DNA of 64,000 bases, taken from Epithemia pelagica (lineage: Eukaryota > Bacillariophyta > Bacillariophyceae > Surirellales > Surirellaceae). Under the pieces are notes generated by a model. That model was given only the letters and a program-made list of their open reading frames with translations. It was not told the origin of the DNA and made no database searches. Position 1 is the stretch's first letter, and each line of letters opens with the position of its first letter. Below, piece by piece: positions 53,032-64,000 of this stretch. The translations under genes and the position numbers were made by a program. Location: assembly GCA_946965045.2 (NCBI GenBank), contig OX337233.1:1054001-1118000 (forward strand), in the 5' to 3' direction.

Positions 53032-56000
53032 ATGTCATCGAAATCGAAAGAAACATCTCAGGTAAGTCGAATATCTGTCCTGGTGGGACGAAACTCTGTC
53101 CACCGATCGTCACTTCGTGGCCTCCGTAGTGTGTGTGGTAGTTTCGGTTCGCCGCCGCGGGGGAGGCCACACACTTTTGACGTGACGAATCGGTTGCTCC
53201 TTGTTGATTGAGGCAATGCCGATAACTTCTTTCTCCCAACTACCATGTTGGGAAGCTCTCCTTGTGACAGAGGGAACGCATGATCAGTTTTTGCATTGGT
53301 TGTAGACATGTTTGGTATATTGTTTGTCTCCAATGGTCTGATGCTCTATCTTTATTCTCCACAGACACCGGCTTCTCGCAAGTCTGGACGCAGCCCCAAA
53401 GTTAAGTCGTCCTTCGAGTTGCTTCCGACTTTTTCTCGTCCCGATAAAAAGAAAAGAAAATCTGCTTCCAAGGCGCCACCACATGCTAGTGCTGACGCCA
53501 ATCAATCCGCAGAAGATAATTCTTCCAAGAATGCTGCTGCCGCTGCAGTGGCCGTGGCAGAAAAGAGTGGCTCGGGTGATAAGGAGGCACCCAAAAGTCC
53601 ACCGACTCCACAACCTTCTGTTTCTAGTGGGGGAAAGCGGCAGAGCATTGGCAGCAATGGCAAAACCTATGCACAACTAGTGCAAGAGGCCATTGTGGCC
53701 CTGAAGGATCGGACCGGTAGCAGCATTCCTGCCATTAAGAAGTGGCTTTTGGCAGAGTACGATCATTTGGAGGATTCCAAGCATTTCAAACATTGTATCA
53801 ATCAGGCGATTAAGACCGGTACAGCACAGGGACGTTTTGAAAAGGTGCGATGCAGCTACAAGGTAACCGCCTCTTGGAAGGAAAAGGAACGAAACAAGAA
53901 ACGAAAATCGTTACAAATGGCGAAAGCCAAGGCTAATGGAGCAAAGAAGAGTGATGGAGGAGACAAAGGCCCCAACGAAGAAGTGAAGCGTGTACCCAAA
54001 ACGTACAAGGAATTGGTGAAGTACAACAAAGAAAAGCTTCGCGATCTGGAGAAGACAGTAAGTTCGGAGGAGTATCAGAAAGTACGTTCTCAAATGCAAA
54101 AGAAAGAACAGCAGCTATTCAAGAAAGAAGAAGCTGAGAGAAAAGAAAAGGAGCGCCTGGATCGTATTCGGAAACGGCGTTTTCCAATGGAAGACACCAA
54201 GTTGCATGAGGAGGATAAGGAATTGGGAGTGAAACCGCCTGCAGACGTGATGCCCCGTCCCACAGTACCTTATTTCTGGCAAATGGTTCTGCCTCTCAAC
54301 GATCCGGGCCGTCAGGGCAGAACATCCGATCATGTCCTACGATACAGCAAATCAGACGCCCTGGCACATGGCAGCCATGGACTGGTCTCTGATTTGCTCC
54401 AGGTGTACCACTTTTTTCGAGGGGACGTGCATTTCACTGGTGACACAGAGTCCGCCGAGCAAATTCTCCCCACGACGAAACGAAAACGGGGACAAGGCGG
54501 CAAGTCTGTTGAGGAACCCGGTTCGTCATTGATTGTGCCCGAATTTACCCTGTCCAATCTGATTTACTCCACGGAAGAACTCTTGAATGGGAATGGCAGA
54601 AAAAGCCGACTGGTGCCTCCTCTGATTTCGCATTTATTTGTCACGTGTTTGCAACTCTTGTGCCGAGCGCCTGAGGATGGAAAGATGGGCTCTTCCTCTC
54701 TCGGAAAAGACCCTCAAAAGTTGTTGCAATTCGAACTGAACAAATACCTTTTGCCCGCTCTTACGCCAGGAAGTTGGCCTGACGTGTGTCATCTTTACAT
54801 GGATGCGGTCGAGCGGTTTTATAGTACAGAATCAAGCAGAGATCCAGCAGTCTTACCTCCCCTCAACACGGATCTTTCCTACCTGTTTGGCCGAATTGAT
54901 GAACCTATCATTCCAATGACACCAGCACCCACAAAAACAAATGACAACGTGGAAGCGCGTGGCAGGGATCCGTTTCCTCTCCCCGAAGCATACGGTGCTT
55001 ATCTAGGGGACTTTCGAAGCGTTTTGTATCGTGCTCATGAAAAACTCGGTAGAATGGAGGCATGGTCACTCACAGCAGAGGAGTTGTTTGCTCTTCTCCG
55101 AGCCCTCACGGATGATTTACTAGCATTTTACCCTGGGATGGCGGAGAAAATTGCGCTTCGTGAGGATAAAATGTACGAGTTGTTGAAAGCCAAAAAGGCT
55201 GCGGATGCAAAGTTTCGAAAAGTGAAACTTGCATATGAAGGTCCGGCGAAACCAAAAAAGCCGCAAGAAACTTTGGGTTCTGGAGACAAAGATACCAACG
55301 AGGCAAGCAAAAGCAACGGTACAAACGGTGCGACTGAGGTCTCAGGAGCTCCAAAACCAACAGCAACAAAGAAAGAATATGAGACGGCGTTACGAATGCA
55401 ACAAAAAGCCAGTGATGCCTACGAAAAGGGAATTCGTCAACTTGTAGCACGAACTGAACCAGTTGGACACGATCGAAACCACAACGCCCTTTACTGCTTT
55501 CGCCGTGACCCCGAAGTTTTGTATGTAGAGGAACTACGCAACCCTTCAAACACCACGGAGCTCGCAGTTCCGGAAGAGTTCCAATTTCACCGTCGCTCTT
55601 GGCATGTCATTGAAACATCATCCTTGTTTGATTCGTTCACTTCCAGTCTTGATATCCGTGGCAAACGGGAGCAGGATCTCTACGAAACCATGCTAGGCCC
55701 CGCAGGTGGCCAGCAGTCGTTGCGACGATACTTGCACGACGATGTGAAAGACGAAGCTGAAAAATCAAGCCGCCGACGTGAAAAAGAGGCACTTTACAAA
55801 AGACTTGAAGTAGCAAAAGTGAAATGTGACGAAAAAGATAGACGCAGCGGTCGACTGGCTCACCAAGCAGAAGACGAACTTTCCCGAATCCAATCGGAAC
55901 TTGATAAGTTTGAGAAGCAACCCACACCTTCTGTGTCTGTTTCATCGACTGATGATATGACTGGCTTGACGGTACTGCGCTCTTTCGACACAGGCATTGA

Positions 56001-57438
56001 TCGAAGGGAAACAAGAAGATCACGAGAGAAGCATGCTTCCAGCCGACCAATTTCGCATCTTCCATGTAGCAATCTCGTTCCGTCTGGAAATATTGATGGC
56101 TCCGGAATTGTTGGGATCCTCGTTTCGCAATTACTCTCTGTGGAAGAAGCTTGCGAGGATGTTGCCCCCTGGCCAGAGGACAAGCGAAACGCATGGACCA
56201 CAAAGGTTGAGACATCTGTTCATTCGTGGTATACTGCATTGAATAATGTAGACCAGGTAGACAATGGATCGAAGGCGGGTATTTCTGATTCTCCCTACTC
56301 TGTGATGTCGAGTGGCAAGAAGCGTCGAGGGGGAGAAACACCTAATTCTCAAGCTGCCGGACTTCAATCTATAACGTCTGTGACGAACTCGTTGAAGCAA
56401 CCACTTTTGGAGCTCGAAGAGAGGGTGGCCGATATTTCAAATGTTGCGGTGATGAGCCGCGATGCCGAAATCGCCGACGAAAATATGTCAACAGACGGAT
56501 CTGGAGATGCACAGAATCGTGAGCTGGATGTCGCTTGGAAGAGAGAACTCCATCGCCTCAGAAGTACATCTTCCCGACAACATCTTAAAGTCCGCGAACT
56601 TTTGGTGAAAGCGATATCGCTGGCCAGAAAAGCCCATGCCTCAGACGTTGTTGCAGAACTTCGTGCGGCCCTACTTCTGCTACATCCAAATGCCGCTAGC
56701 GAGAGTCGACGAGCGGGAATAAGTCTGTTGGAAGCACATGGGGGTTTCGAGGGTCCTGAAATGGAAGAAGCGGACGAAGAAGATGACAGTGGGGAAGGCA
56801 AAGGGGAAGAAACTGTCTCTGTTCTTTGTGCCGAGGCTGCACTTCTCACTGGTTGTCTCGGGGGAAGCGAGGAGGCGACGAGGTACGATTGGATAGAGCT
56901 CGTGAAATCCTGCAAGACCCTTTCGAGACTTTCGTCGTTGACTGCTGGATTCGCTCACGTTGCCGAAGGGAAACTCGCAAAGATCACGGAAGAAAAAGAT
57001 GCTCTCATGGTTGCAATATCGACTTGGGAAAAAGAGGCTACTAGGAATCGCGCTGGGAAGAAACGTAGTCGAACGCAGGAAGATGAAACTGGACCCTCTG
57101 AGGTGTGGGCCGATGTAACATTTACAGACGAAATCTGTATGGTTAAGGCGGAGGAATGGCCATGGTGGCCAGCCAAGAAATGTAAAACCAAAGACGTGGA
57201 CTTGGGTAAGACGATTGCGTCATTGGGCCGTGTTTTGGTGGCCTTTATGGGTGAGATGGGAGGCCTTCGTATAGTTAAGAAGGACATGATTCGTCCGTTT
57301 ACCGGAGAGCCAATCGCGGAAGAAACTGATGTACCAAAGAAAACAAGAGTCCTCCTGGATGAATGTTTGGCCATGGCTCGCAGAATTCAGAGGGGATCCT
57401 CCAGTGGCACGAGGAAGTCCATTCGAGTAAAATCGTAG
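53032..57438 (+). CDS. H15-DDT/WHIM-PWWP chromatin-remodelling protein
   Basis: About 1,370 residues in two exons. Exon 1 (53032-53061) encodes only MSSKSKETSQ; a 303-bp intron (53062-53364, donor gtaagt, acceptor ccacag) leads in phase to exon 2, TPASRKSGRSP. Domains: a linker-histone H15 fold at about 105-185 (YAQLVQEAIVALKDRTGSSI ... KHCINQAIKTG), a long charged coiled coil, a DDT-like module (SHGLVSDLLQVYHFFRGDV), a WHIM/WSD region (EPVGHDRNHNALYCFRRDPE then LYVEEL), further coiled coil, and a C-terminal PWWP domain (EEWPWWPAKKC). DDT plus WHIM marks Acf1/WSTF-type partners of ISWI ATPases, which set nucleosome spacing. H15 and PWWP would bind linker DNA and methylated histone tails. No bromodomain or PHD finger, unlike animal BAZ proteins. 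Nuclear; Lys-rich N-terminus fits. Confidence 0.85.
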
Positions 57439-57985
57439 TTATAACGGTGTACTCGTAGTTATAGTGTTACCACCGCCCACAAGCACCCGTTTGGTTTTGG
57501 TGGGCGTCTGTCCCAGACGTCGTGAATGACGAGATCTCCAATTCTATTTTACTAGGACCCTTGTACACGCAAGGACTCGTACCGTTCGTAATGCATAGGA
57601 CAACCATATCCGTCGGGAGGAACTGATTCGTCGCTGCAGGAGTCTGTGGTAGCATTGCGAGTTGAGAGAGCAAGTCCATTCGAAAGAAGTCTTAATACCA
57701 TAATGTTGATTGGATAATTCTCTTTCGAGTTTCTTTCTTTAGTCTCGTTGCTGATAGTTCTACTTCGAAAGCCTTCGCGTTTCTCAGAATGCCTTGCTTT
57801 CTAAAACCGAACAGCTTGTGCAGCAAATTTACACTTTCTATGTATTATAACCTAATGTGGAGGATGGGTTCAGTTGCGAGGACCAGTTTCTTGCAGGGAA
57901 TTGGTAGTCCAATCATCGCATTTCTGGAGGTATGTGGAACGTGCTATCATCCATGACAAAGAGCGCGCATTGTTTTTGGTGTAGT
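57439..57985. other. Intergenic, no supported gene
   Basis: 547 bases between two convergent genes, presumed 3' untranslated regions. Two copies of actcgtagttata lie at 57451-57463 and the preceding bases; nothing else seen. Confidence 0.5.
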
Positions 57986-60682
57986 TCACTCTCCTAGTTT
58001 CAGCTGCCAATCTGTCACGCATGTGTCCAGATCTTTCATCACCACATGACTTCCCATGGTCGTCATGAAACTTCCTTGGATGATCATGGCACGTGGTTCC
58101 AAGGATTCCAATGCAGAAGAAAACGGCTTGTTGTTCAAGTCTGACAGGTCCACCATACACGGTACATCTTCGACAATCGAGTCAACCTTGACAATGAACA
58201 CACGAAATCCGCGGAAATAACGATCCGAGGAATAATCCGACACGCGCAGGGGAAGAATGAGCCGTCCCGTTTCCGGATTGAACCGAATCGCATTCTTATT
58301 TCGCAACCCTTCGGAATCGGACCAAATGTTGGAACTCGTTTCAATGAGAAACCGGGCGGAAATTCGGACATTGTCCAAATCACGGGCATCAAACACAGAG
58401 ATGGACATGCCCAGGACTCTTCCTCGTTCGTCCGCCTCCTGGCCAATGGCCAACATCACTGATTTGTCATCATTCATGGGTTCTAGATAGCTACTCCATC
58501 CTGTAATATTGTCCAGTTCTCCGGCAATCACGAGGTTGTATGGATCGCTCGTGTCCAGAACATAAAAGGGATCCATACGAAGAAAGGTGACGGCATAGGC
58601 CTTGTCCTTATAGAATCGCACCGTCGTAAAGACTTCCCCTTCTTTTCCCAATTTGAGACGATCCATTTCTTGCATTCTCCCCTTTTTGCCTTGCAAATCC
58701 ATGGTAATGACCCAATTCTCGGTTTTAGGGACAGTGAACACAACATCTTGTCGTTGCTGCAGTTGTCGACGCCCCCGCAACAACCAGGCAGGTTCTCGTC
58801 TCCACCAGGTCCATTGCTCTTGAATTGTAGTGGCTACTTGTAGGACGGAATCCTGGACACGAAAGGAGTACTGGCCCATGACGTTTCCTTGTACATTGCC
58901 CAGGGCCTTGGGGGTTGAGACTGCTTCATTCAAATCATAGGCTACAAGAAAGGTGGATCGGACATAGCGTTTCTGCGGGGCTTGATAATCGTATCCCTCG
59001 GTGGCTACTACCAACGTGTCATTGGCGGCATACACCTTGGTACTCCATGGCGCGGCTGGGAAGAACGTGGCCGTCGATCGAAGACACTGCAAGGCCTTGC
59101 CCTGACCCGATTGAACGTCTTGCAAATCAAAGGAATAAATGCTCATGAGTGATTGCGCAAAGCCCATATTGTAGAGATAATGTTCCAAGCCCGAAGCTGC
59201 CTTGGGTGTGGCTTCGGTCGCCCATCGGTTGAGCCGTACCATGCGTGGCAATTCGTTGCATTCGCTAAGTTCTTGTGACAATAGCTTGACAAAGGTGGGA
59301 ATCACTTCTTGAGTCGCCACTTCTCGGACTCGATTGGTGTAGGCAGCGTCATCCAAACCCTCAAAGGTGGGTCGGTAGCGCACCATGGGTTCAAAGAGAA
59401 AAAAGAAAAAGTCGAGCGTCGAGCTCGTCACGACATGAACACTCGTACCAATGGATCGAATGGATTGATAGCTCCCATGAATATCCTTGCTTTCCAGGAG
59501 TCGAAGCTCAACGCCTGGTTTATCCTCAAAAGTCTGAATTTCATAGACGAGCAGTCGAGTTTCTCGATAGGAATTGAGAATCCGTGACGTTTCAATTCGG
59601 GAATGAAGTCGTACGCCTCCCACTACGACCACCAACTGATTATCCTGGAGTAAGAGCGTGTGAATGCGAATATATTGTGCTTCTTCTTTGGATTCTTGAT
59701 CAGTCAGAGACAGTTCGAGCAACAATTTACCATCTGTCACATTCCAGCACACCAGAGAACTACCATAGGACGCCACAGCTGTATGTAAAACAAGTACAAT
59801 AGAATGAGAAATGGGGGAGAAGTATCCAAGAACAGCACATTGTCATGGAATGCTCTTACCAATCTTTCCATCCGTGACCACTTGATCTCCTTCGTGTACT
59901 CCATCTTCCTGATTGTTGGTTTCAAAGTCATTGACATCGTTTCCTACGCTCTCTTTTTGAGTCGGAGGAGGAGCGGCCGACCGCGGAGTTGCACTCATGG
60001 TCATGGTAGGAGCACCGTCTTCCATCATATCAATCGCCGCAATACCCGTCAATCCAAAGGAGGAATAGGCATCGACACCTAGTTGTTGTCCTACAACACC
60101 ATTGATATAGGATTTTGCCACTTTGGTCAAGTCGGCTTCAAATTCCTCTGGAGTCGCATATCCGTCGAGTACTTGTTCGGAAAGCAAGGGTACTTGATGT
60201 TCCTTGTCGTTCTCATTGAAAGGAGGATTGTAGGGTAGTTCAAAGTTATCCTCGCCGGAATGGCCCTTGAGAAGTGCCAATGGTACAATCAGGGCTGTCG
60301 CAACGAGGACCAACAGGACGAGCACAAAGAGAGTCCATCGTGTGGCACTGCAATGAATCACAATGGGTCGATCTGTTGTGGCAGACTTGGCGGCCGCCAC
60401 TGTGGGTTCCACCATTTCTCCTTCTTCTTCTTCCTGGTCCGTCACTACGGTTGCCACGGGCGTAGCACTATGAATCACAAAAGTCTCATCCTCCTCCACA
60501 ACGACCTCAGCCTTGGTGGCAGTGGTTACAGGATCTGGAGAAGACAAAGTCGTTGCTGCTGCCGCCGTGGCTGTCTCGTTGTTCTGGTTGGAAGACATTA
60601 TGGTTCCATCTCCTCCTTGTTGCTGTTGCTCTTGTTCTTGCGTGGCTACTTGGTTGTAGGTGGATCGCAAGATTCGCAACAT
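57986..60682 (-). CDS. Membrane-anchored beta-propeller protein
   Basis: 871 residues in two exons (60682-59860 and 59778-57986) with an 81-bp intron (59779-59859, donor gtaaga, acceptor catacag) joining DGKI to AVASYGSSLVCW. Cytosolic N-terminus of about 115 residues, acidic and Gln/Thr-rich, then one membrane segment (about 117-138, FVLVLLVLVATALIVPLALL), so type II with a large exoplasmic domain. That domain matches the bacterial and archaeal C-terminal beta-propeller family (Pfam Beta_propel): STFLVAYDLN, AYAVTFLRMDPFYVLDTSDP, VAGELDNITGWSSYLEP-type blades, and KSVMLAIGQEADERGR. That PFYVLDTSDP...GELxxxGxSxYLxP order is its hallmark. Function unknown; in bacteria such proteins are secreted. 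A eukaryotic copy with a membrane anchor may reflect an old transfer. Alternative start: ATG 60598. Confidence 0.8.
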
Positions 60683-60974
60683 GTCTGTGCAGAGTAGTCA
60701 ATACAATAGCCCACTGGTTGATCATCCACACGAAGTATTCGCTGTGATAGATTCTATAACTTGGTGATGGTGTCAAACCAGAAACAGAAGCAATTGCACG
60801 CGTGTGTACGACGGTTCTGTGGTATCCTTTGGCACGATTCCCCACGAAAGCGAATTCCGAAAAATCCAAACGCATATAAGACGCTTTTAGATCGTTCTTA
60901 ATGCTTCGGCCTTTCCGTCCGTGCGTCGCCCTATAGGGTAATCTCGGGTTTTCAGGAGAACTAAAAAACCTGCA

Positions 60975-61360
60975 CAACCATGGGCTGGAATCGGGGCTTG
61001 TCTTTTCCGACCGTGACGACATGAACACAACACAACAGTCCTGTAACGAAATGGAGGAATGGCCTCCTTCATTGGGTGCATGGCGTGAGTCGCATATATC
61101 GGTTGTGCTCTGGACGCCATTCTGGAACGGGCGGTACAGACGGTCGTTGTGTTGGGAGGTCTACGACAGAACCTCAAAGCTGTAACCAATTCCATTCTCG
61201 TGTATTGAACATGGATGAGAACATGCAGTTGTGGGAAGGACAGGATCATTCAGCTGTGATGGTATTCAACGGAGGAATGCATGTGATTGGAGGATGGAAT
61301 GCGAGTTCCCACGTGGGCCTTGTAGAACGCATTCATGACGAAGTTGGTGCAAGCATCACA
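60975..61360 (+). pseudogene. Decayed kelch paralogue
   Basis: Fragments match the kelch gene at 714-2030 in order: tcggggcttgtc, then VQTVVVLGGLRQNLKAVTNS against GQTVVVLGGIRDDGWATNS, VLNMDE against VLNLSE, and DHSAVMVFNGGMHVIGGWNA against DHAAVVCNGGVYVIGGFDH. At least two frame shifts (one at about 61203) and an internal gap separate the pieces, and nothing recognisable follows 61360. Dead tandem or dispersed duplicate. Confidence 0.75.
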
Positions 61361-61679
61361 GGCAGTTGGATAGCGATAGTATATACTTCCTGTTTTCGTC
61401 CTCTACTTTACATTCTTATCTATAGAGATCCTGTGAATCCCATTACTAGTTTTTCATAACTCAAAAAAGGACCAAAAGATTGGAACACGCTTACCAGGAC
61501 GGCTTGCTGTTGTTCCATGGACTTGCCATGTTTGACTACATTACCTCGGCAGATCCATTCCACTTGTATCGACTTTCGCCATGTAGTGAACCAGCACCTA
61601 CAGCAATGTTGTTGGGAGCCTTAAAACCATTTCGAGCGTCCCATTTCCTCCACCCAAGACAACGGTCCTCGTGTATGCC
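61361..61679. other. Intergenic, no supported gene
   Basis: 319 bases between the kelch relic and the sulfotransferase 3' end. A plus frame of 75 codons here has no kelch match that I can support. Confidence 0.45.
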
Positions 61680-63227
61680 TTATTCCACGACGGTGGAAAA
61701 TGGATAGTGGAACATTCTCATCAATTCGGGATTCAAAGTGGGCAGTACGACAGACGAGAGGTAGGTTCGATCAAATCGTTTCGTTCGTCCACTCCGACGT
61801 CCGGATTGGACCATGGCTTCGACCAATCCATGATGACTTCCATGATTCTTGCTTTGTTCGCGCACATATTGGAATTTGCCTCTTGGAGAGTGTTGGTGCG
61901 GAGGGGACGGTATGTCGGATGCATGGTGGGATGGTGGATCAAACAAGAGATCCATACCTGCACATTCCGCAATGGCTTGTATCACAGCTGGTGCATGAAA
62001 CAACAAATCTTCAAACCGAATTGCAATGTAGGGTTTGCCTTCCAAATCCTCTTTTGAATACTCGTCTGTCATTGTATGGTTCACGCTATTTTGGGAGGTT
62101 CCAGGTCTTTGCAATGACTCGGGAAGCAAGTATTCCAAGTACCATTGATTCCACATGTGGGCCAGAGTGGGATAGGTCATTCTTGTTTTGGGCGTGGAGG
62201 CTTTGATGACATGGTCAATGGTTTGGTTGGGTCGATGACTGGGTTCCAAAACGGAAAGGAACACGCGTAGTTGATTAGCGTCAATCATGTTGGGACAATT
62301 GTTGTATCCAGCCCGAACTCCATGACGGGACGCGGCCGACACTCGTACCGTACGAGTGGTCTGGAAGGAAACAGTCTCGTTTCGGGAAAAGTAGACCTCA
62401 CTTTTCACACGGTTCCAGACGACATCGTAGGGACTGGAACAAACGGATTGCATCCATCGATACGGGTCCCGAACAATCACGACCCGAAGAAACTCGGGCT
62501 CGGCGGAAGGGTTCGAGGATTGTGGAGAGGGTGGCCGTTTTTGGTATCGACCCGCATGCTTGTTGTCGAAAAAGTTGAGTACGGTGGCTTTCAGGTCTTC
62601 ATTCCAGGCATAGGGCCAGGTTGCTCGCATTTCCTCCGAGGCATTGTGATAAAACCAGTTATCCTTCAATTGCGCCAAATTCAAACGCAAGAGCTTGACC
62701 AAGGCATTGGTGCCCGTGTTGTAAAGACCCGAAATCACGGGAAGGAGCACGGATGAGTTCTTGGTTGAATCGTTTCTCAATGAATCCACGGAGCGCCGTA
62801 TCGGACATTGCCGAATGATGCGTGGTTCCGCACCGTACAATTGCACCATTTCCGACCAAAACGGAAGTACGGGATACGTTCGTCTGGCACGGCTCGTATC
62901 ATTGGTATCCTTCTTGCGGTGATGATTCTCCAGGCAGAACTGTTCGGCATTGGGAACTCCGGCGTCGACCAGAATACGCCAAAATTGTTGACGACCTTCA
63001 CATTCCGGCGGATAGACTGGTTCTTGAAACGTGGGGGCATGGCTGACGACTTGAGGTGTTGTTGTCGCCTCGACAGGTCTTGTGGTGATCCACCACGTCC
63101 TAGTGAACTGGAAATTGCGACACAGATTCAAGAGACAAAAGAAACTGATGGCAACAATCGACGATAGATTACGACCTCGCAGACAAGCTGCTTTATTTGT
63201 GCCTGGTGGAGGAGAATTGTTTTTCAT
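61680..63227 (-). CDS. Golgi-type sulfotransferase-like protein
   Basis: 515 residues, ATG at 63227, intronless. The short N-terminal tail and membrane segment (about 20-37, LSSIVAISFFCLLNLC) give a type II topology typical of Golgi glycosyl- and sulfotransferases. The catalytic region shows a 5'-phosphosulfate-binding-like loop, SGLYNTGTNALVKLL (about 166-180), and a 3'-phosphate-binding-like strand and loop, LRVVIVRDPYRWMQSVC (about 247-263). Later blocks are HMWNQWYLEYLLP and YIAIRFEDLLFHAPAVIQAI, the usual ERFEDLL-type helix. Several N-glycosylation sequons (NDS, NSS, NAS, NET, NQT, NHT). Such enzymes move sulfate from PAPS to polysaccharides or proteins; the acceptor is unknown. The P-loop lacks the usual Lys before Gly-Thr, so activity is not certain. 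Confidence 0.75.
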   Translation of the reverse strand: MKNNSPPPGTNKAACLRGRNLSSIVAISFFCLLNLCRNFQFTRTWWITTRPVEATTTPQVVSHAPTFQEPVYPPECEGRQQFWRILVDAGVPNAEQFCLENHHRKKDTNDTSRARRTYPVLPFWSEMVQLYGAEPRIIRQCPIRRSVDSLRNDSTKNSSVLLPVISGLYNTGTNALVKLLRLNLAQLKDNWFYHNASEEMRATWPYAWNEDLKATVLNFFDNKHAGRYQKRPPSPQSSNPSAEPEFLRVVIVRDPYRWMQSVCSSPYDVVWNRVKSEVYFSRNETVSFQTTRTVRVSAASRHGVRAGYNNCPNMIDANQLRVFLSVLEPSHRPNQTIDHVIKASTPKTRMTYPTLAHMWNQWYLEYLLPESLQRPGTSQNSVNHTMTDEYSKEDLEGKPYIAIRFEDLLFHAPAVIQAIAECAGMDLLFDPPSHHASDIPSPPHQHSPRGKFQYVREQSKNHGSHHGLVEAMVQSGRRSGRTKRFDRTYLSSVVLPTLNPELMRMFHYPFSTVVE

Positions 63228-63719
63228 GCTTCACTACCAAGGTACTTGTTTTGCCTTGTCGACTCCCTCTTGGCTGTTGAGTGCCTGGTCGTTCTGATGT
63301 TGTGGGGGAAGACGCAAAGAATGGCCGTCAAGAGATCGGTCGGCGTGGTTGTCACATTCCCGTCTCGCTCGCTATCACTACTCATCTGTTACAATCCATT
63401 ATAACTACGAGAAATTTAGATTGATTTATATGTGATGACGCTCAGGTGTTTTCGTTTGTGCCTTGCTACCAGCATCCAAATCCATACTTCTACCGCTAGC
63501 ACTCCTCGTGGGCACAAGGGAAGATAAGATAACGATCTCTACAATTAGATCCTCCTAGAGTCCTGTCGGCTTACTCTCCCAGGCCCAGGACGAGCTATCG
63601 GTGTACTGAGATGACATCCATATCAGAACGATATCTGATATCTCCACTTATTCTTCCTACACGTCTCCTTGAGGACAAGCTGTACCACTAAGTTGCAAGC
63701 ATGGCTACCAAGAAGTGCA
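63228..63719. other. Intergenic, no supported gene
   Basis: 492 bases with the sulfotransferase promoter on one side and the 3' end of the next minus-strand gene on the other. Nothing recognised. Confidence 0.5.
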
Positions 63720-64000
63720 TCACGTAGACGAGGAGTGAAATTCTGACGAGACTTCCTGAATCGCGATGGACAGCTTCTCGTTCCCAAGTCTCTCGGATGC
63801 TTCCTTCGCTCTCAGGAGCAAGGAACAAACATCTTGGTGTTCTCTTCCATTGCTTTGTAAGATTCGAGTCACCCGCGAGATTCTCTTCACTGTTTGGACA
63901 AGACAATGCCATTGATCCTCATTGGCCTCATTCCACCCAACATCTTGAACTTCATACGACAATGCATCTACCAGACCTTTGATGCCAATCTCAATGATTT
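63720..64000 (-). CDS. C-terminal part of an unknown protein
   Basis: A minus-strand frame is open from the window edge to a stop at 63720 (about 93 residues) with no ATG needed inside the window. It is helical and mixed-charge: IGIKGLVDALSYEVQDVGWN, HCLVQTVKRISRVTRILQ, LLLRAKEASERLGNEKLSIA. The pattern of amphipathic helices looks like real protein, but I recognise no family. A shorter overlapping frame in another phase is a shadow. Confidence 0.45.
   Translation of the reverse strand, partial: IIEIGIKGLVDALSYEVQDVGWNEANEDQWHCLVQTVKRISRVTRILQSNGREHQDVCSLLLRAKEASERLGNEKLSIAIQEVSSEFHSSST

Overview
The window reads as nuclear DNA of a unicellular eukaryote, most likely a stramenopile and probably a diatom. 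Gene content (exocyst Sec15, APC/C Cdc16, a DYRK kinase, an ISWI-partner-like chromatin protein, a globin, a heptahelical receptor), short GT-AG introns that can be traced base by base (81, 96, 96, 142 and 303 bp) and a eukaryotic tRNA-Phe rule out a prokaryote. The species assignment is inference. A 200-base run of N at 21655-21854 shows this is a scaffold. Several otherwise well-kept genes carry one isolated frame break; I could not tell assembly indels from real decay.

Layout. 0-5.8 kb: a kelch gene between two copies of a decayed repeat, a MATE transporter, then degenerate sequence with tandem and inverted repeats. 5.8-7.5 kb: an MFS transporter on the minus strand. 7.5-16.3 kb is an accessory block: a broken P-loop ATPase resembling the RHS/Crinkler group, a 69-bp perfect hairpin, and a complete DNA transposon (10128-16036) with 84-85 bp terminal inverted repeats and a 10-bp target-site duplication. 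The transposon carries two convergent genes, a long protein I cannot place and a RecQ-type helicase. I think it is the most interesting object here. 16.4-30.6 kb is housekeeping: a 7TM receptor, tRNA-Phe, a DYRK kinase divergent from SEC15, CDC16 and a small membrane protein.

31-47.6 kb is a second accessory block: a non-LTR retrotransposon of about 8.4 kb on the minus strand followed by a 229-bp derivative that shares both its ends, a 157-bp-arm palindrome at its 5' end, a shattered gene of unknown function, a 1373-residue NLR-like protein (two tandem TIR/HET-like modules, ankyrin repeats, a degenerate NB-like tail), and a 745-bp MITE with a 9-bp target duplication. The MITE's terminal motif matches the 5.9-kb transposon, so both probably belong to one superfamily; relics of the same termini lie at 258-367, 7548-7706 and 16070-16265. 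49.4-64 kb is again host-like: globin, cation/proton antiporter, an H15-DDT/WHIM-PWWP chromatin protein, a membrane-anchored beta-propeller protein, a decayed kelch paralogue, a sulfotransferase and the C-terminal part of one more gene.
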